Source: Acanthaster planci
Lineage: Eukaryota; Echinodermata; Asteroidea; Valvatida; Acanthasteridae
DNA length: 11,907 bases
Reading direction: 5' to 3'
Assembly (NCBI RefSeq): GCF_001949145.1
Contig: NW_019091418.1
Coordinates: forward strand, 2,785,463 to 2,797,369
Shown here piece after piece: positions 1-8,619 of the stretch. Position 1 is the first letter of the stretch. Every line of letters starts with the position of its first letter. The position numbers and the translations under genes are program-made. A model generated the notes under the pieces. The model was not told the origin of the DNA, did not search any database, and saw only the letters and a program-made list of their open reading frames with translations.

Positions 1-59
1 CCAAATCGTAAACAAGGGTTACGGGACCAAATCGTAAACAATGGTCATGGGGCCAAATC
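1..59. repeat. 26-bp tandem repeat, edge of array
   Basis: Two copies of a 26-bp unit beginning ccaaatcgtaaacaa start at 1 and 27, and a third partial copy (ccaaatc) starts at 53. The copies differ mainly in the second half of the unit (aagggttacggga against aatggtcatgggg). The array breaks down after about 59 and probably continues to the left outside the window. This is a short minisatellite-like array or the tail of a longer repeat. No coding sense is seen. Confidence 0.7.
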
Positions 60-344
60 TTTGTCTATACAAATTCCCAAATATTGTAACAAAATACGTG
101 TAATTTGTAGCCTCGACATTTGGCCCGTCAGAGCACGCATACACTGTATACAATCATGCAGCCTACATGTACATATATTTGACATAATTCCCTTAATTAC
201 ATGTCTACATACATGTACAAAGGGCATGTAAAGAACGGTCCATTTCCACCTCAAATGTGTATACATGTGTATTGCAATGAGAGTGCGGTATGTACATGTA
301 CATGCTTGTAAATGTTATACCACATACAAAGTGAACTTGTATCA
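60..344. other. Non-coding stretch, TACATGTA-rich
   Basis: I see no gene here. The stretch holds three perfect TACATGTA palindromes (164-171, 210-217, 293-300) and related acatgt/gtacat strings. The short open frames have no recognisable domain. Confidence 0.6.
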
Positions 345-793
345 CGCCACATACAGGTACATTGTACGTGTACACACATTCTCCCACCGTAGTTGAGGGG
401 CCAAGACTCGACATTTCACCAATTTTGTGGGGACCCTGAATATGATGGAAACAAAGAATATATCCCCACAACTTGGTCTGAATTTGCAATAGAACTTGTG
501 TGAATGCCTACCCAAACATATATTGCCGACTGTATTAATGCATGTATACATGTACATGAGCAGGCATTCATTCTGTATAAGGAATGGATTTAGTCTCTTG
601 TTTGGCAAACTAGGACAATGGAGGAAGGTGTGTTCCTTCCTCCATGTTTGGACTAAGTTATGGGGCCATTTCTCTATTTCCACATTTTGGTACCCAGAAA
701 TTGGTGTGATGACAAGTGCTTATCCCCACGACTAAAGAAACGGTGCATGCTGGTACATGGACAGTGTACCACTACACTGTACTTGTATGTAAA
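345..793. repeat. Diverged inverted repeat with central hairpins
   Basis: The reverse complement of about 345-480 aligns with about 649-793. Shared blocks in the same order include gac(c/t)aagtt(g/a)tgggg, tttcca, aaattggtg, cccc(t/a)c and c(t/c)tgtatgt. By eye the arms are roughly two-thirds identical with small gaps, so this is an old structure. The roughly 170-nt centre contains a second perfect inverted pair, tgaatgcct at 501-509 and aggcattca at 562-570, and a perfect hairpin at 618-645. It could be a decayed fold-back or terminal-inverted-repeat element, or two copies of one repeat inserted head to head. No target duplication can be named and no protein is recognised. Confidence 0.5.
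618..645. repeat. Perfect 11-bp hairpin
   Basis: atggaggaagg (618-628) and ccttcctccat (635-645) are exact reverse complements separated by the 6-nt loop tgtgtt. It lies near the centre of the larger inverted repeat 345-793, next to its right arm. The stem is too short for a microRNA precursor; it is probably a structural remnant of the surrounding repeat. Confidence 0.8.
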
Positions 794-2852
794 CTTACCA
801 AACAAATGGAAATGGTGAAATGGACAGAGCAACCTGAATTCCCCCCCCCCAAGAAAATTACAAAATCTTTGTCATTTATTAACCATAGAATTCAACTTCA
901 ACCCTAACCCCCTAGGATGTGTGTAAATCACCGTGAACTTGGAGGATTGAGGATTTTTAATGATGACCTGCATTACACGTACCTTAATGCCAAGCTTAAG
1001 TTTCAGTAAATAGAAGGCTACCAGTACTGTAAAGATTTTCTTAATGTACTTAAAGCACTTGACTTTTGAAAAGCTGGGAAACTGATAATACCTGTATGCT
1101 ACCAGTAGCACCTGAGCAAAAGAAACATACATGTAGCCATGATGCTACCACAAATCTACCGGTATCTAGTTGAATTGTATCGTAGGTAAAGCAATTAACA
1201 GGTGCCAGCATTAATGGTGCCTTGATTAAAGTCAAGAATGCAAGGTACATGTACTTGTATTGAGATCCTATGGAGAAACACAACCGATTAGAGATGGCAA
1301 ATTAAACAAGGTTTGCAAAGAAAACAACAAAAATAATTAAGGTCTTGGAACTGAGGCTATACATGTATGTAGTTTTGCAAATACAACATGGGATACGGCG
1401 TACCAGTACATACACTATCCTTGCACATCACTGTTCGTGCTTGTACCAATGTAAGTGGAAACAGTCCCATAATGTATTTCAAGGACATGGTACATGAACA
1501 GTTCCGGTATATGATGTGATAGGCCTACATGTCCATGTACATATTCAATATTTGCTGAAGCATAGAAAATGTGCAATAGGCAAAGCTGAAGCGTTCTTAC
1601 CGGTATGTGGACATGTATGGACCCTCTCTGTCAGGGGGGATGCACACTTTGAAAAATTTTGGGTAATTTAATCTACACGTGTACACTGTACTAGTATCCC
1701 AGATAAGAATAGGCATATATGTACATGTATCGTACCCCTACATGTATAGGTTCTTGAAGCCTTGCTTTCTCCATGTACACATGTACATGTATATGTGCAG
1801 CTAAAGCAGTGGGAATAATGCATTTCAATCCTTCTACGGGTAGGTCTTGTCAAAGTTAACAGGACTTTGTCCTTTCAGAAAAGCTGTAACCATTCCAGAC
1901 TCAAATTCCAGGCAAGATATACTGTCAATTGCCACATCAGCTGTTTGCTGTAGAGTCGAAGGCCTGTGACAGGCATTCATCTGTGACTATCAATGGTTCA
2001 CAAAGCATGCATTCTGTTTGACTTACTAAAGTCAGTAATCAAAACAGAGAGTGTATTTTGCCAGGAAACAGTAGCAAATAAATACAGCTGGCATTGAACG
2101 GATACCCCGGTACAGGTACATGTATGTATAACTGAATGATTGAGCACAAAGCCAAAATTGTTCATGTTGACAGTGTGTGATTCCCCATGCCAGATGCACA
2201 GGTTCAAGTCTATGATCAACTTTCTTTCCAACCCCAGAAAGTTATATTCTGTGGTGTTTCAAATAATCAAATCAAATCTTATGAGTCCATTAAATTTCAG
2301 AATATTTTTACTTTATTTTCAGGATTCATGGCTCAGTATGGAGGGGGGGATGTCTCTAATTTGGTTTCCAACGAGACCAATTGACATTTTGATGGGGCAT
2401 AGTCATTTGAGATTTAGAAGTACCCGGTACTTGTACAACTGACAGGCTTGACTGACAAACTTTCCAGAACATCCTGCATGTTTCTCACAGCTTCTGTAGT
2501 GCTGTTCCACTGTCTCTTTGCATTATGAGAATTTTGTTCCATGCAATAATAAATTCAGAGAGGACTTGAATTGTCTCCTCCTCTTTCAGCATATTCTTCC
2601 ATCTTCCCAATGATTTATCATCTCCTACCAAGGGCAGATGGGAGAGCCAACTGCTTTTGGTTTGATAACTTTGGGGGGTCTGTTTCATTTCCCTTCCTTC
2701 AACAGGTGTGCAAAAGCCCCAACAACCCTACGAGAGGCAACAAATAGTCAAATGCCCCCCAAATTATGCCCCCCTCCCCAAGAAAATTTACAAGTATGTA
2801 CCCCTAGTAATTCTAGATCTGCCCTTGACCCCAACTTTTGGTTCAAATCATG
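794..2852. other. Non-coding stretch, weak exon-like segment at 2489-2624
   Basis: No gene can be supported over these 2 kb. It contains a C10 tract (841-850), the short telomere-like string accctaaccc (901-910), seven TACATGTA palindromes (from 1128 to 2124) and several accggta/ccggtac strings. On the minus strand 2489-2624 reads without a stop between a plausible acceptor (pyrimidine-rich then tag, exon starting at 2624) and a plausible donor (gtgag, complement of 2484-2488); its translation includes GRWKNMLKEEETIQVLSEF but matches no family I know. On the plus strand a strong acceptor-like ttattttcag ends near 2326. A C-rich patch with ccccaagaaaat occurs near 2770 and a similar string near 847. 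Confidence 0.5.
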
Positions 2853-2854
2853 TA

Positions 2855-4116
2855 CAGTCGACTCTCATTCATACGAAGGCCTTGGGACTTACTAAATTAG
2901 CTCGTATTATCCGGACCTCTTCTTACATATACCAGTATGTGAAAACTGCCGTCCTGCTCGATGTATGTACATGTATCACTAATTGACCGTACATAAAACG
3001 TACATGTCTACAAGTATGCATAACTTTTTGTTTAAAGGCACATACATGTAATACCATTTTGTTACATGAATTTGATTTTTAAAAGTTTGTTTATGAAAGT
3101 GAGATACAGTTTAATGAATAAAGAATAATTATAAATGTAAGAATGGAGGAAGCAGAATTTCCACCAGCCATGTCGATTCAGAGCGACATGTCCCAGGCCC
3201 CGCACACCGTGATGAGATCCGCATACACACACGTAACATAAGTACATTAACATTTTAGTTAGTAATCAACACCAGAGCTGTGCTTGTTGCACAAGAAAAT
3301 GTGAGGAAACCAGCTATTGGTGGTGTGGACAGCAGAGGGCGAATATTGGATTTTACTTGGGAAAGGTGTGTGGGTTTGGTGAAAAATTATTAGCAAGGGA
3401 TACATTTTTTTCTTCCAAACTTGTGGTTATTTTCTTTAACATTTTTGGACTGAAAAAAAAAATTTTGTAATGTTTTTCTTAAATTGAAAATTTATAGAAA
3501 TGTCAAAATATGAAGGGGTGATATTTTCATGTTACGGTGGGAACTGGGGAGAGGGTAATGACGTTTAGACGGCTGGCGGGCAGTTTTTTGGGTTGGGTGT
3601 TTGGTTACGGAACATAATTTTTATTAGTTTCCTGGGGGGACTTTGGTCTTGGGGAATTTTTGAGGGGCGGGGGAATCAAACAAAACATTTCTTTTGTTCA
3701 CCACTGTCCTAAATACCATCACACAGAATTTCTACATTGGGTACGGGAACCGTAAACGGCAATTGTTTGTCTCTCTTGCAGCACTGGACACAAATGGCTC
3801 GATTCGGTGAGGGAAAACCACAGTGCTGTTCTCTTGTAAACACATAAATTACGGAAGCGCCTTTCAAATTAAATGAACTGGCTGATTGACAAGTTGCCTT
3901 CAAAAAAGCTTGTACTAAATAGACAGATAACAATAGATTTGCACTCAGCCGGTGCCCAAACAATTCTTGTCTTAACCGAAATCTCGTAACATCCAAGCTC
4001 GTATAAGACATTTTTTCGCTTCTAGGAATGTGCACAATTCAGTCAGGACTGGCAAATATCCTCTGTCTAAACCAGAGTCTCATCTTACCTGAGCTCGTAT
4101 TACCGAGAGTCGACTG
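2855..4116. mobile_element. TIR DNA transposon remnant, pogo/Tigger-like ends
   Basis: The left end (2855) begins CAGTCGACTCTC and the right end (4116) is its exact inverted copy. Both ends are flanked by TA (2853-2854 and 4117-4118), the target duplication of the Tc1/mariner/pogo superfamily. Similarity extends inward as CAGTCGACTCTC followed by a short A/T-rich block and atacga. The octamer agctcgta occurs three times in the same orientation near the ends (2899-2906, 3996-4003, 4092-4099) and could be subterminal protein-binding sites. The element is 1262 bp. Inside I find no transposase: a 108-codon minus-strand frame at 3709-4035 shows no helix-turn-helix or DDE pattern that I can recognise. 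It is probably a non-autonomous or decayed copy. The alternative is two unrelated solo ends in opposite orientation, less likely given the matching TA flanks. Confidence 0.65.
3301..3660 (+). other. Strongly C-depleted, G/T-rich strand segment
   Basis: Hand count over these 360 bases gives about 103 G against 32 C on the plus strand, a GC skew near +0.5, with many T runs and G runs (for example ggggcgggggaat just after it). It lies wholly inside the 2855-4116 element and ends sharply before the balanced sequence after about 3690. No open frame explains the bias. Confidence 0.6.
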
Positions 4117-4118
4117 TA

Positions 4119-4330
4119 CATGTAAAGTTACTTTTAAAATAGCCATTCAGATCTTTCACTTAACACGGTCTGGTTCCTGGACCAAAAAGATGCCGACTGT
4201 GCTGAGTGCTTGTTGAATGATGGGGACTGAATCGGTGTAATGAATGAATGTTAGCGTTGAGATGACAACACAGAGACCAAAATTTATCTATAAGTAATTG
4301 CAGTTCAGGCAAAGTAATCATAACTTTGAA
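4119..4330. other. Short non-coding spacer
   Basis: Spacer between the TIR element and the 100-nt hairpin. One small plus-strand frame (to about 4216) runs out of the transposon end and is not credible as a gene. Nothing else is recognised. Confidence 0.5.
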
Positions 4331-4430
4331 CCACTAACAATGCCATTAGGACTCCTTTTTCGAATTTTGGACTTCGCGATAGATCAAGTTGAAAATTTGA
4401 TAAATGGAGTTCTAACACTTCACTTAGTGG
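4331..4430. repeat. 100-nt imperfect hairpin (MITE-like or precursor-like)
   Basis: Outer ends ccactaa (4331-4337) and ttagtgg (4424-4430) are exact inverted copies. After an internal loop, 4346-4372 pairs with 4388-4415: about 25 base pairs, including three G-T pairs, interrupted only by two mismatches and one bulged T, closing on a 15-nt loop (4373-4387). The shape and length resemble both a microRNA precursor and a very small fold-back MITE. The pairing was traced base by base. No mature microRNA seed is recognised, and either strand could be the functional one. No convincing target duplication flanks it. Confidence 0.55.
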
Positions 4431-5305
4431 GTATCATGAACTGCTCGTGTTAAGGAAGCTGCCTGATAAATATGGGGGTCAATGAACATGTTAATAGCCA
4501 TTAGCTTGTTTGCAAAGTATGAGCCTTTGGCTGAGTTTTCTCTTCAGACACAATGAGTGCAGAGCCAAAGATACAAAGGTGTGGCATATGTACATGTAGT
4601 CCAGTAGACTGGCCTTAGTTGCAATAACGCACACAATTGTACACTGTAATCACTATCATAGCTTCTCACTTCTAGGTCTAAGGTATCTCCAGCCACGATT
4701 TAGCAAGATTTAACAGATGAACAATACTTCTTGCCCTGTTGACAATTTATTCCCTTTAAATTTTTTAATGAATAATTTACTTTTGAATCGTTGCACAAGT
4801 AAGATATTATTCTCTCACTTTTCATTTAAACAAGCCTCCATAATGAGATATGTTTCATTTAAATCAGAAGAAAGTTCTCCCTTCCTTTTCATGAATTCTG
4901 CATTCAAATATTCAAATTCAAAAACCACTATTCAAATATTATGTATGATAAAACTGGGGAGGATATTTTCAAGTTGTTGACACTTTGTTGACGTTACTTG
5001 TGCATGTGGAGGCTTGTTGACATTAAATAGCATGACTAGGATTATAGACTCGTATGATAAAACTTGCAGAGTTTGGGGGGGTGTTAATTCGGGACCCCTC
5101 TGTTTTTAGTTACTTTTACTAATACATGTGAAGGTGGGCCCCGAAAAAGAGTGTTACTTGGGTAATGTCTCAAGGTTGTCATGACCCTATTTGAGATACA
5201 TTTGGAAGAGTGAATCAGGAAAAAAATGTGACTTTCTTACCTATGTCTGCCAACGTTAATGTAGGGTCAACTTGACACACATTCACATTGCAGATTGTGT
5301 GACCT
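4431..5305. other. Non-coding stretch
   Basis: No gene is supported. An 87-codon plus-strand frame at 4717-4980 is rich in F, N and S, as expected for AT-rich DNA, and shows no domain. One TACATGTA lies at 4591-4598 and a G7 tract near 5075-5081. Short attcaaat repeats occur around 4902-4940. Confidence 0.5.
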
Positions 5306-5488
5306 TTGGCTGTTCTCTTCAAGACTCTTACTCCCTAATATGCCTTTCTAAACAGATCTACTTTCTGAAGAGACATTCCAGGAACCAACTAGTCATACAC
5401 CACCAAGCAGATTTTACAATATCACTTATGCGGATGCATGCGTGTACGGTTGGCTGTTACACATATCTTCAGTACTCTTACTCCCTAA
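5306..5488 (+). repeat. Direct duplication, copies about 150 bp apart
   Basis: Copy one (5306-5338) and copy two (5450-5488) share ttggctgtt, then, after a 6-nt length difference, cttc(aag/agt)actcttactccctaa with only two mismatches in 22 bases. The shared cttc blocks start at 5317 and 5467, exactly 150 bp apart. The intervening DNA is not obviously repetitive. It may be the edge of a local duplication or two copies of an unknown repeat. Confidence 0.55.
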
Positions 5489-5502
5489 ATTGGCTCATCT
5501 CG

Positions 5503-5553
5503 ACCAATCAGAGATCGGCTTTCTAATGAAACTTTTCAGTTACCAATCAGAGA
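5503..5553 (+). promoter_or_regulatory. Two CCAAT-box-like (NF-Y-type) sites
   Basis: ACCAATCAGAGA occurs at 5503-5514 and again at 5542-5553, 39 bp apart in the same orientation. CCAATCAG matches the known NF-Y binding consensus, and paired sites at such spacing occur in animal promoters. A consensus splice donor, cag|gtaagg, lies downstream at 5901 on the same strand, but no first exon, start codon or core promoter can be defined. It could equally be a small repeat. Function is inference only. Confidence 0.2.
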
Positions 5554-5785
5554 CAATCTTGAAATACCAAGCAACTTGGTCTGCGTCGATTTCCTTTTTA
5601 CCCCATCATTTCCCACAAAAATTAACCCCTGCCTTTTTTCTAAAAAGCTACCCTGTATTTTGATGAAATAATGTCTCTGTCATCTGGTTAGGTGATTCTG
5701 AAAGCTTAAATCTAATTCTTCTTTCTATAAGAAAGTGGTCCCAAAATTTACAATCCACATTTGGGGAACAAAAATTGCGCATATT

Positions 5786-5808
5786 TTGAATGCAATGATT
5801 GCATTCAA
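5786..5808. repeat. 23-bp near-perfect palindrome
   Basis: ttgaatgcaat (5786-5796) and attgcattcaa (5798-5808) are exact reverse complements around a single G at 5797. The flanks are partly symmetric too: attgcgcatattt to the left and aaatatgtgcaaa to the right. The half site tgcaat resembles C/EBP-type half sites, but this is a loose likeness. It could be the heart of a small fold-back repeat spanning about 5772-5845. Confidence 0.75.
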
Positions 5809-6015
5809 TGGTACTGGGTATCTGTGCAAATTTTAAATATGTGCAAAAAAATGCTAAATTAGGGCACTTTTACATGTATTTCAAGGATTGTGCTGAACAG
5901 GTAAGGCTTATCATTATGATCATGATGGACTGGCCAGTCATGTCTGTGATGCCAGTCAAATCTGCAGGCTCTGCAAACAGTTGTGCAAAACTTATGTTTA
6001 GACTTGGGCAGGCAC
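5809..6015. other. Non-coding stretch with splice-donor-like site
   Basis: No gene is supported. A consensus-like plus-strand donor (gaacag|gtaagg, junction 5900/5901) and the 10-bp palindrome actggccagt (5929-5938) are the only notable strings. A 136-codon frame from 5799 to 6209 crosses the donor and the hairpin at 6016 and has no recognisable domain. Confidence 0.45.
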
Positions 6016-6041
6016 GGCCTGATGGCTGGTGCCATCAGGCC
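6016..6041. repeat. Perfect GC-rich 11-bp hairpin
   Basis: ggcctgatggc (6016-6026) and gccatcaggcc (6031-6041) are exact reverse complements with a 4-nt loop, tggt. Followed by ordinary sequence, it is not a bacterial terminator (no U tract, eukaryotic context). Its GC content stands out against the AT-rich surroundings. Confidence 0.85.
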
Positions 6042-6642
6042 ACACTACATGTGTACATGACTTACCCCCAAAACTGTGGAGTCCAACGTCCACACCAATC
6101 CTACCACTTGTTTTCTGTGGGGTTTGTGGGAGCGGGGCGGATGTCAGACACCACAATACTGGGGGTACGCATGACTGGCACTGTGATTTTTTTAGTCATG
6201 TTAGTATGAATGTCTGATGTGGCCATGGTCAGTGATCATGGTGACAAATAACGGTGGCAGGCTGGGCAGCCAGGTCACTCAACCAACAACATGTCCAAGG
6301 GCCTAACAAGTACATGTTCATGTAACATCATACGTACATGTAGCTTTAGCCCAGGTTGGACGCCAGTCTTCATTTCATGATGACTGATGTCCAGATTCTA
6401 AGACTCGTGAACAAACCGACCAAAAATTTGGATCAAATTTGTTCCTGGATTACACGTACCTAGTTAAAGAAACTAATTTCACGTTTACAAGTTCTTCATG
6501 ACCTTATATATCCATCTGGGGGATTAAGGAATTTCAGAATGAACCATGGACTGCAAAATTGAGGAAAATACACTGAGAGACAATGTGACTGTTTTTAACA
6601 ATTTTAGACGTACATGTAATTCATCCATTCTCGAGTTGCAAA
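6042..6642. other. Non-coding stretch
   Basis: No gene recognised. Contains TACATGTA at 6335-6342 and 6611-6618, a Sp1-like ggggcgg near 6134-6140, and repeated gtcagac/gtctgatg strings around 6140-6220 that give weak local symmetry. Confidence 0.45.
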
Positions 6643-6692
6643 GTGCACGCACGTACAGGAATTCGAGCTGCGTGCACACATAGGTGTGCACG
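6643..6692. repeat. Overlapping alternative hairpins
   Basis: Three related segments can pair in two mutually exclusive ways. gtgcacgca (6643-6651) is the exact reverse complement of tgcgtgcac (6669-6677). The overlapping cgtgcacac (6671-6679) is also the exact reverse complement of gtgtgcacg (6684-6692), with only a 4-nt loop. The middle segment must choose between partners. This may be switch-like structure in a transcript or simple repeat debris. Confidence 0.75.
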
Positions 6693-8242
6693 ATTTCCAG
6701 TGAAAATCTGTTACATGCCTGTTACACGGAGGCTGTGACTGGTACCCGGCTTTAACCCGCCAGCTGATGCAAAAAATGCAGATCCTTTTTTGTCGGATCA
6801 GGGGCTTCAGACTGACCAATAACCCTTTGTTGGTTACCCCTAAAATGTTCATATTCTGTTTTACTTTATATTTTGGATTTATAAACGTAAATTTGCAAAA
6901 CAACCTGTTATTTTATAAGAATAACCTCAGTCAGTGTAGCCAGCTTTATAATATGCAGTGTTCTTGTACATGGGAATAAACTTAAGTTCATCAACAATCT
7001 CTCTATTGATGTGTTTTACATGTTTAATTTGTTCGTCAATTTTTATTGATTAAAGATGTATAAATAAACAATATCATAGAGATCTGATTTTTATTAAAAT
7101 GAAACAGTAACTTATCTTGAGAAATGAGGAATAAAAAGTGGATTACATTGTAGGCATGATGATAATGATGAACAGGCAAGAGCAATGCTGTACATGTAGA
7201 TCAGGAACACAGTATGCAGAGGCAGTGTTGATCACGCACTTGCAGTAAGTAGTGATCACACACAAATTGTGCTGTTGATCGGCCTTTCCTTTTTTTATTC
7301 ATAAACCAAACATATAATAAGCAGACTGAATTCGTAATTGTCAGTAACGAGTTAAACTTTAGAGCAACGGACAGATAGCTACCGGTAGTCTGTTTCGACT
7401 TCAAAAGCAATCTTCTAATTCATGAGGTTTTGGGGGGTTGGGGAGAAGGAAATGTTTTCTTAAAAACCCTTAGCCTCATGTAGGCCTTCATCAAACAGCT
7501 GGGAACTGTCACGCATAGTTGTTTGGAGTCCTCTGAAATCATAAGTGCCCTTGCGATATTTTTGTCAGCATTTTTTGCCAGTGAAGAAATGTAGCCGAAC
7601 ATTTTTTCAGTGGGCTTAAAATTCATTGGCTTGGGAGGTTGAAGTTTATGGTCATGCTGAAGCTCTGTCCGGTTATCGGGCAATGGATCCTGCAACAACG
7701 TGCCATTTCAAAATACTCAATAAATCTCAAAATATGTGATTTTTCGTTTTTAAATTAAGGCCCGAGAGATCATGATTGTTAATCGCCGTTATTGACTCTC
7801 ATATCAGTCTACACATATTTTATAAAACAAATACTTATTTGTGCCTGCGGCGTGCACATTCTGAAAAAGTTCTCCATCTCTTAAAAAAAATGTATTCGGT
7901 ATAACTTTCAAAATGGGACAAATTAACAAACATGAGTAAATTACTAGCGACAGAAATTTGCCCAAAGCCTTGCTTGTCAATACTCCCTCCCTCTCGACAC
8001 GGAAAAGCTGGATACTGCAGTCGGGAGTCCTTTAACTTTGATTGAATTTGTGGACACCTTTTGTCAGTCTATTTTAAGTACACCAGTTGACACATAATAC
8101 AAATTATATGTTACAAATTGTAATGTAACTAGCCAACCGTCACCAATGCATGCCACAGCCTCGTCCCTAGCCCGATGTTGTGTGTACTCAGCCAGGCGAT
8201 CAATGGTACTCGGGGCTGAGAACCACGTTGCATGTGCTTTAT
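6693..8242. other. Non-coding stretch, weak exon-like segment at 7420-7690
   Basis: No gene can be supported firmly. On the minus strand a frame of about 90 codons (7690 down to 7420) follows an acceptor-like ttgttgcag, has no ATG at its start and reads DPLPDNRTELQHDHKLQPPK and onward without a stop. It is less AT-biased in amino acids than its neighbours, but no family is recognised and no good donor is seen before its stop. One TACATGTA is at 7191-7198. tgatcac repeats lie near 7229-7259. The remainder is AT-rich and unremarkable. Confidence 0.4.
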
Positions 8243-8290
8243 GTGCATGTACGCAGCTCGGAATCTTGTACGCCGAATAGCTGCGTGCAC
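8243..8290. repeat. Long interrupted hairpin in CpG-rich patch
   Basis: Three stem blocks pair in order: gtgca (8243-8247) with tgcac (8286-8290), cgcagct (8252-8258) with agctgcg (8279-8285), and cgg (8259-8261) with ccg (8273-8275). Bulges are tgta on the left and aat on the right, with an 11-nt loop. The surrounding 8130-8376 holds about 15 CpG dinucleotides in roughly 245 bases by hand count, clearly more than the AT-rich DNA on either side. No exon or promoter can be defined there. Confidence 0.6.
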
Positions 8291-8619
8291 ACACTGTACG
8301 AACTGCACTGGGGAACGGCAGAAAATAGTCCACAACAATGGCAAGAATTAACGTTACTTTTGAGTTTATTTCCACGTTTTTGTCTTTTGTTGTGATTTGT
8401 TGAATTTCTTAACCCACCAGCGTTGGAGATAAGGACGCATATAGGAGTTAAGCATGTGAAATTGGCTACTTTGAAAAGGTAGAAGTGTTGAAAATTTCAG
8501 TTATCAAATTTTTGGCCCCATTTTTGACCCTTTACATGTATATCCTGGACTCTCTCTGTAATGTAGTATGGTCAGGGAGTCCCCCTGGGCTAGGCTATGC
8601 TCAACTACTACTTCGAGAA
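8291..8619. other. Non-coding spacer
   Basis: I see no gene. TACATGTA at 8533-8540. The strings tggactctc and agtccccctggg lie just outside the left arm of the following element and have no clear partner at its far side. Confidence 0.5.

Noticed and set aside
2187-2381. Plus-strand frame with GGGDVSNLVSNETN after an acceptor-like site, faintly BRCT-like
   Set aside because: Likeness is limited to a few residues, a stop follows at once, and no donor or neighbouring exon supports it.
2838-2850. ggttcaaatc as a tRNA B box
   Set aside because: No A box, cloverleaf or acceptor stem around it.
3709-4035. 108-codon minus-strand frame inside the TIR element as a possible transposase
   Set aside because: No helix-turn-helix, DDE or zinc-binding pattern visible, and it is far shorter than a pogo/Tigger transposase.
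5799-6209. Longest open frame in the window, 136 codons, plus strand
   Set aside because: No recognisable domain, crosses a perfect hairpin and a splice-donor consensus, and lengths of this order occur by chance in 12 kb.
8064-8375. Minus-strand frame with a hydrophobic start resembling a signal peptide
   Set aside because: It lacks an ATG at its start, overlaps a hairpin, another frame is equally open here, and no domain is recognised.
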